NCBI GenBank assembly: GCA_900553785.1 | Contig: USES01000001.1 | Coordinates: 62,001-126,000 of the forward strand | Reading direction: 5' to 3' | Length of the DNA: 64,000 nt | Source of the DNA: an uncultured Clostridium sp. | GTDB taxonomy: Bacteria; Bacillota; Clostridia; TANB77; CAG-465 | The notes under the pieces: generated by a model | Databases searched by the model: none | Told to the model about the DNA's origin: nothing | Seen by the model: only the letters and a program-made list of their open reading frames with translations | Shown here: positions 63,018-64,000 of the stretch, in pieces | Position numbering within the stretch: the first letter of the stretch is position 1 | Layout: the number at the start of each line of letters is the position of its first letter | Program-made: the position numbers and the translations under genes

Positions 63018-63877
63018 TTTTTATCTCCTTTTAAATCTACTATTTTTTCCACCTTACCTATATCACTTGATAGGTAAATGATTAGCTTAAAAACTCCTTT
63101 GTTTACCAGTTGCTGCAAATCATATGGTAAATCTTGATATGCACTGCCATGTGCCGTCGCTATTACACTTACACCACACATAGAAGCGTTTAGTATTGCA
63201 CTGCAATCTTCAAAACCACCTATTTCATCTGTAGCAATTACATCTATTCCCATACATCTAACTAAAGTATTTATTCCTTTTTCCTTAGATATTCCAGATA
63301 TTACATCTGTCCTTGGACCAATATTTAATGTGGGTTTTCCCTGGTAAACGTTTGCTATTTCATATCTTTCATCAACAATCCCTACGTTTTCTCCGCTACT
63401 ACTAACATTCCTTATAACATCCCTTAACATTGTCGTTTTACCCTTACCAGGCGGGGATATTATCAAAGTATTTTGCACTTTTTCATTTACACATATCCTA
63501 TTTATTATTGAATTACTGCATCCAATTATCTCGTGAGCTATTCTAATATTCATTGATGTCACATTTTTAATATTTTTAACTCTTCCATTTTCTTGTACAA
63601 CCTCACCAGATATTCCTATTCTATTACCCCCATATGCTGTTATATAACCAGAATTTATGTTGTCTTGGATAGAATAAATAGAATTATTAGATACTCTTTT
63701 TAAAATCTCTGTCATGTCCTGAGATTTTACAACGTATTCAAACACTTTCTCTTTATCTAATAACCTTATTCGCAATTTTTGATTCACTCTAAGTCTTATT
63801 TCAGTTATATAACTTACTTGTATTTTCTCCAAATATTGCATTATTTCTGGAGGTAATATCTTCATTAAATTTTCCAT
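62996..63877 (-). CDS. spoIIIAA: Stage III sporulation protein AA, secretion-type ATPase
   Basis: 293 residues. Walker A SPPGKGKTTMLRDVIR (about 140), a Walker B-like DVIATDEIGG (about 213), and an N-terminal part with EIRLRVNQKLRI and NSGYITAYGGNRIGI. This is the cytoplasmic ATPase, related to type II/IV secretion ATPases, that energises the SpoIIIA-SpoIIQ channel. AGGAG is seven bases before the ATG. First gene of the operon. Confidence 0.95.
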   Translation of the reverse strand: MENLMKILPPEIMQYLEKIQVSYITEIRLRVNQKLRIRLLDKEKVFEYVVKSQDMTEILKRVSNNSIYSIQDNINSGYITAYGGNRIGISGEVVQENGRVKNIKNVTSMNIRIAHEIIGCSNSIINRICVNEKVQNTLIISPPGKGKTTMLRDVIRNVSSSGENVGIVDERYEIANVYQGKPTLNIGPRTDVISGISKEKGINTLVRCMGIDVIATDEIGGFEDCSAILNASMCGVSVIATAHGSAYQDLPYDLQQLVNKGVFKLIIYLSSDIGKVEKIVDLKGDKKWLSNVC

Positions 63878-64000
63878 ATTATATCTCCTATAGCTTGACT
63901 ATATATTACAATACTCATATACAAAAAAAATGTAATAATATATACAACCTCATTAAAAGAATTTTTACATATTGTCGAAAATTATTTATATATTTTTTGT
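63878..64000 (-). promoter_or_regulatory. Upstream region of spoIIIA
   Basis: 123 AT-rich bases before spoIIIAA. SigE control is expected from other spore-formers, but I could not place a convincing SigE -35/-10 pair; GAGTATT near 63910 is the nearest match to a -35, without a matching -10. Confidence 0.3.

Noticed and set aside
63878..64000. SigE promoter for spoIIIA
   Set aside because: No -35/-10 pair with acceptable spacing could be identified, although SigE control is expected from other spore-formers.
1..64000. CRISPR arrays, insertion sequences, rRNA genes, prophage modules
   Set aside because: No regularly spaced repeats, transposase motifs, rRNA-like segments or phage structural genes were seen. 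The only mobile-type gene is the recombinase at 3584.

Overview
The window is low-GC Bacillota DNA, most likely from an endospore-forming member of the Clostridia. The evidence is the strong AT bias, a complete eight-gene spoIIIA operon, a spoVS gene, the tig-clpP-clpX locus, RNase J, a PrpC/PrkC pair with a PASTA-domain kinase, GatCAB amidotransferase genes, YqzL between era and recO, and strong GGAGG-type ribosome binding sites. Most genes lie on the minus strand. I cannot name the species.

Layout. 1-2823 (+): the end of a surface-polysaccharide cluster (Alg14/PssD-like, PssE-like, a GT4 glycosyltransferase, a TupA-like ATP-grasp protein), followed by a decayed gene remnant and AT-rich filler. 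3542-4607: a tyrosine recombinase gene bracketed by two identical 23-bp direct repeats with a dif-like imperfect dyad. 4664-5042: a YneA-like SOS division inhibitor with LexA-type boxes. 5094-8433: clpX, clpP, tig. 8477-16246: a cyclic beta-1,2-glucan synthase that appears split into two genes. 16312-24635: a divergent ClpP-like protein, a cysteine desulfurase, ileS, gltX and RNase J. 24771-25810: a compositionally foreign small gene, tRNA-Trp, and a MazG-like pyrophosphohydrolase whose promoter spacer holds a LexA-type box. 25866-33656: rho-rimO, then gatC-gatA-proS-gatB. 33679-39281: an ABC exporter, a phosphohexomutase, era, yqzL and recO. 39301-41296 (+): tRNA-Glu(CTC), a second compositionally foreign gene built of two repeats, and a protein built of three repeats. 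41304-48832: spoVS, pcrA with a GME-fold-like partner, a candidate small RNA, pfkA and prkC-prpC. 48881-54724: a PAP2 phosphatase, a Nudix protein, rlmD, and the rrf2-iscS-iscU-mnmA group. 54768-59052: a beta-CASP-like metallohydrolase and a P-type ATPase. 59070-63877: spoIIIAA-AH.

How the genes work together. Several operons join related jobs: RNase J with two aminoacyl-tRNA synthetases; GatCAB with ProRS; Era, YqzL and RecO; the Fe-S supply chain feeding MnmA thiolation; and the kinase/phosphatase pair with phosphofructokinase. Two transcription units (yneA and the MazG-like gene) look SOS-controlled, although neither lexA nor recA is in the window. Promoters are unusually legible: many are TTGNNN-17-TATAAT or TGnTATAAT.

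The most interesting points are the recombinase between its dif-like repeats, the SOS-type boxes, a prpC reading frame with no ATG/GTG/TTG start before its first metal motif, the split glucan synthase, the two compositionally odd cargo genes beside tRNA genes, and a roughly 80-nt candidate RNA with its own promoter and terminator. Homology calls rest on motif recognition from the sequence alone; no database search was run.
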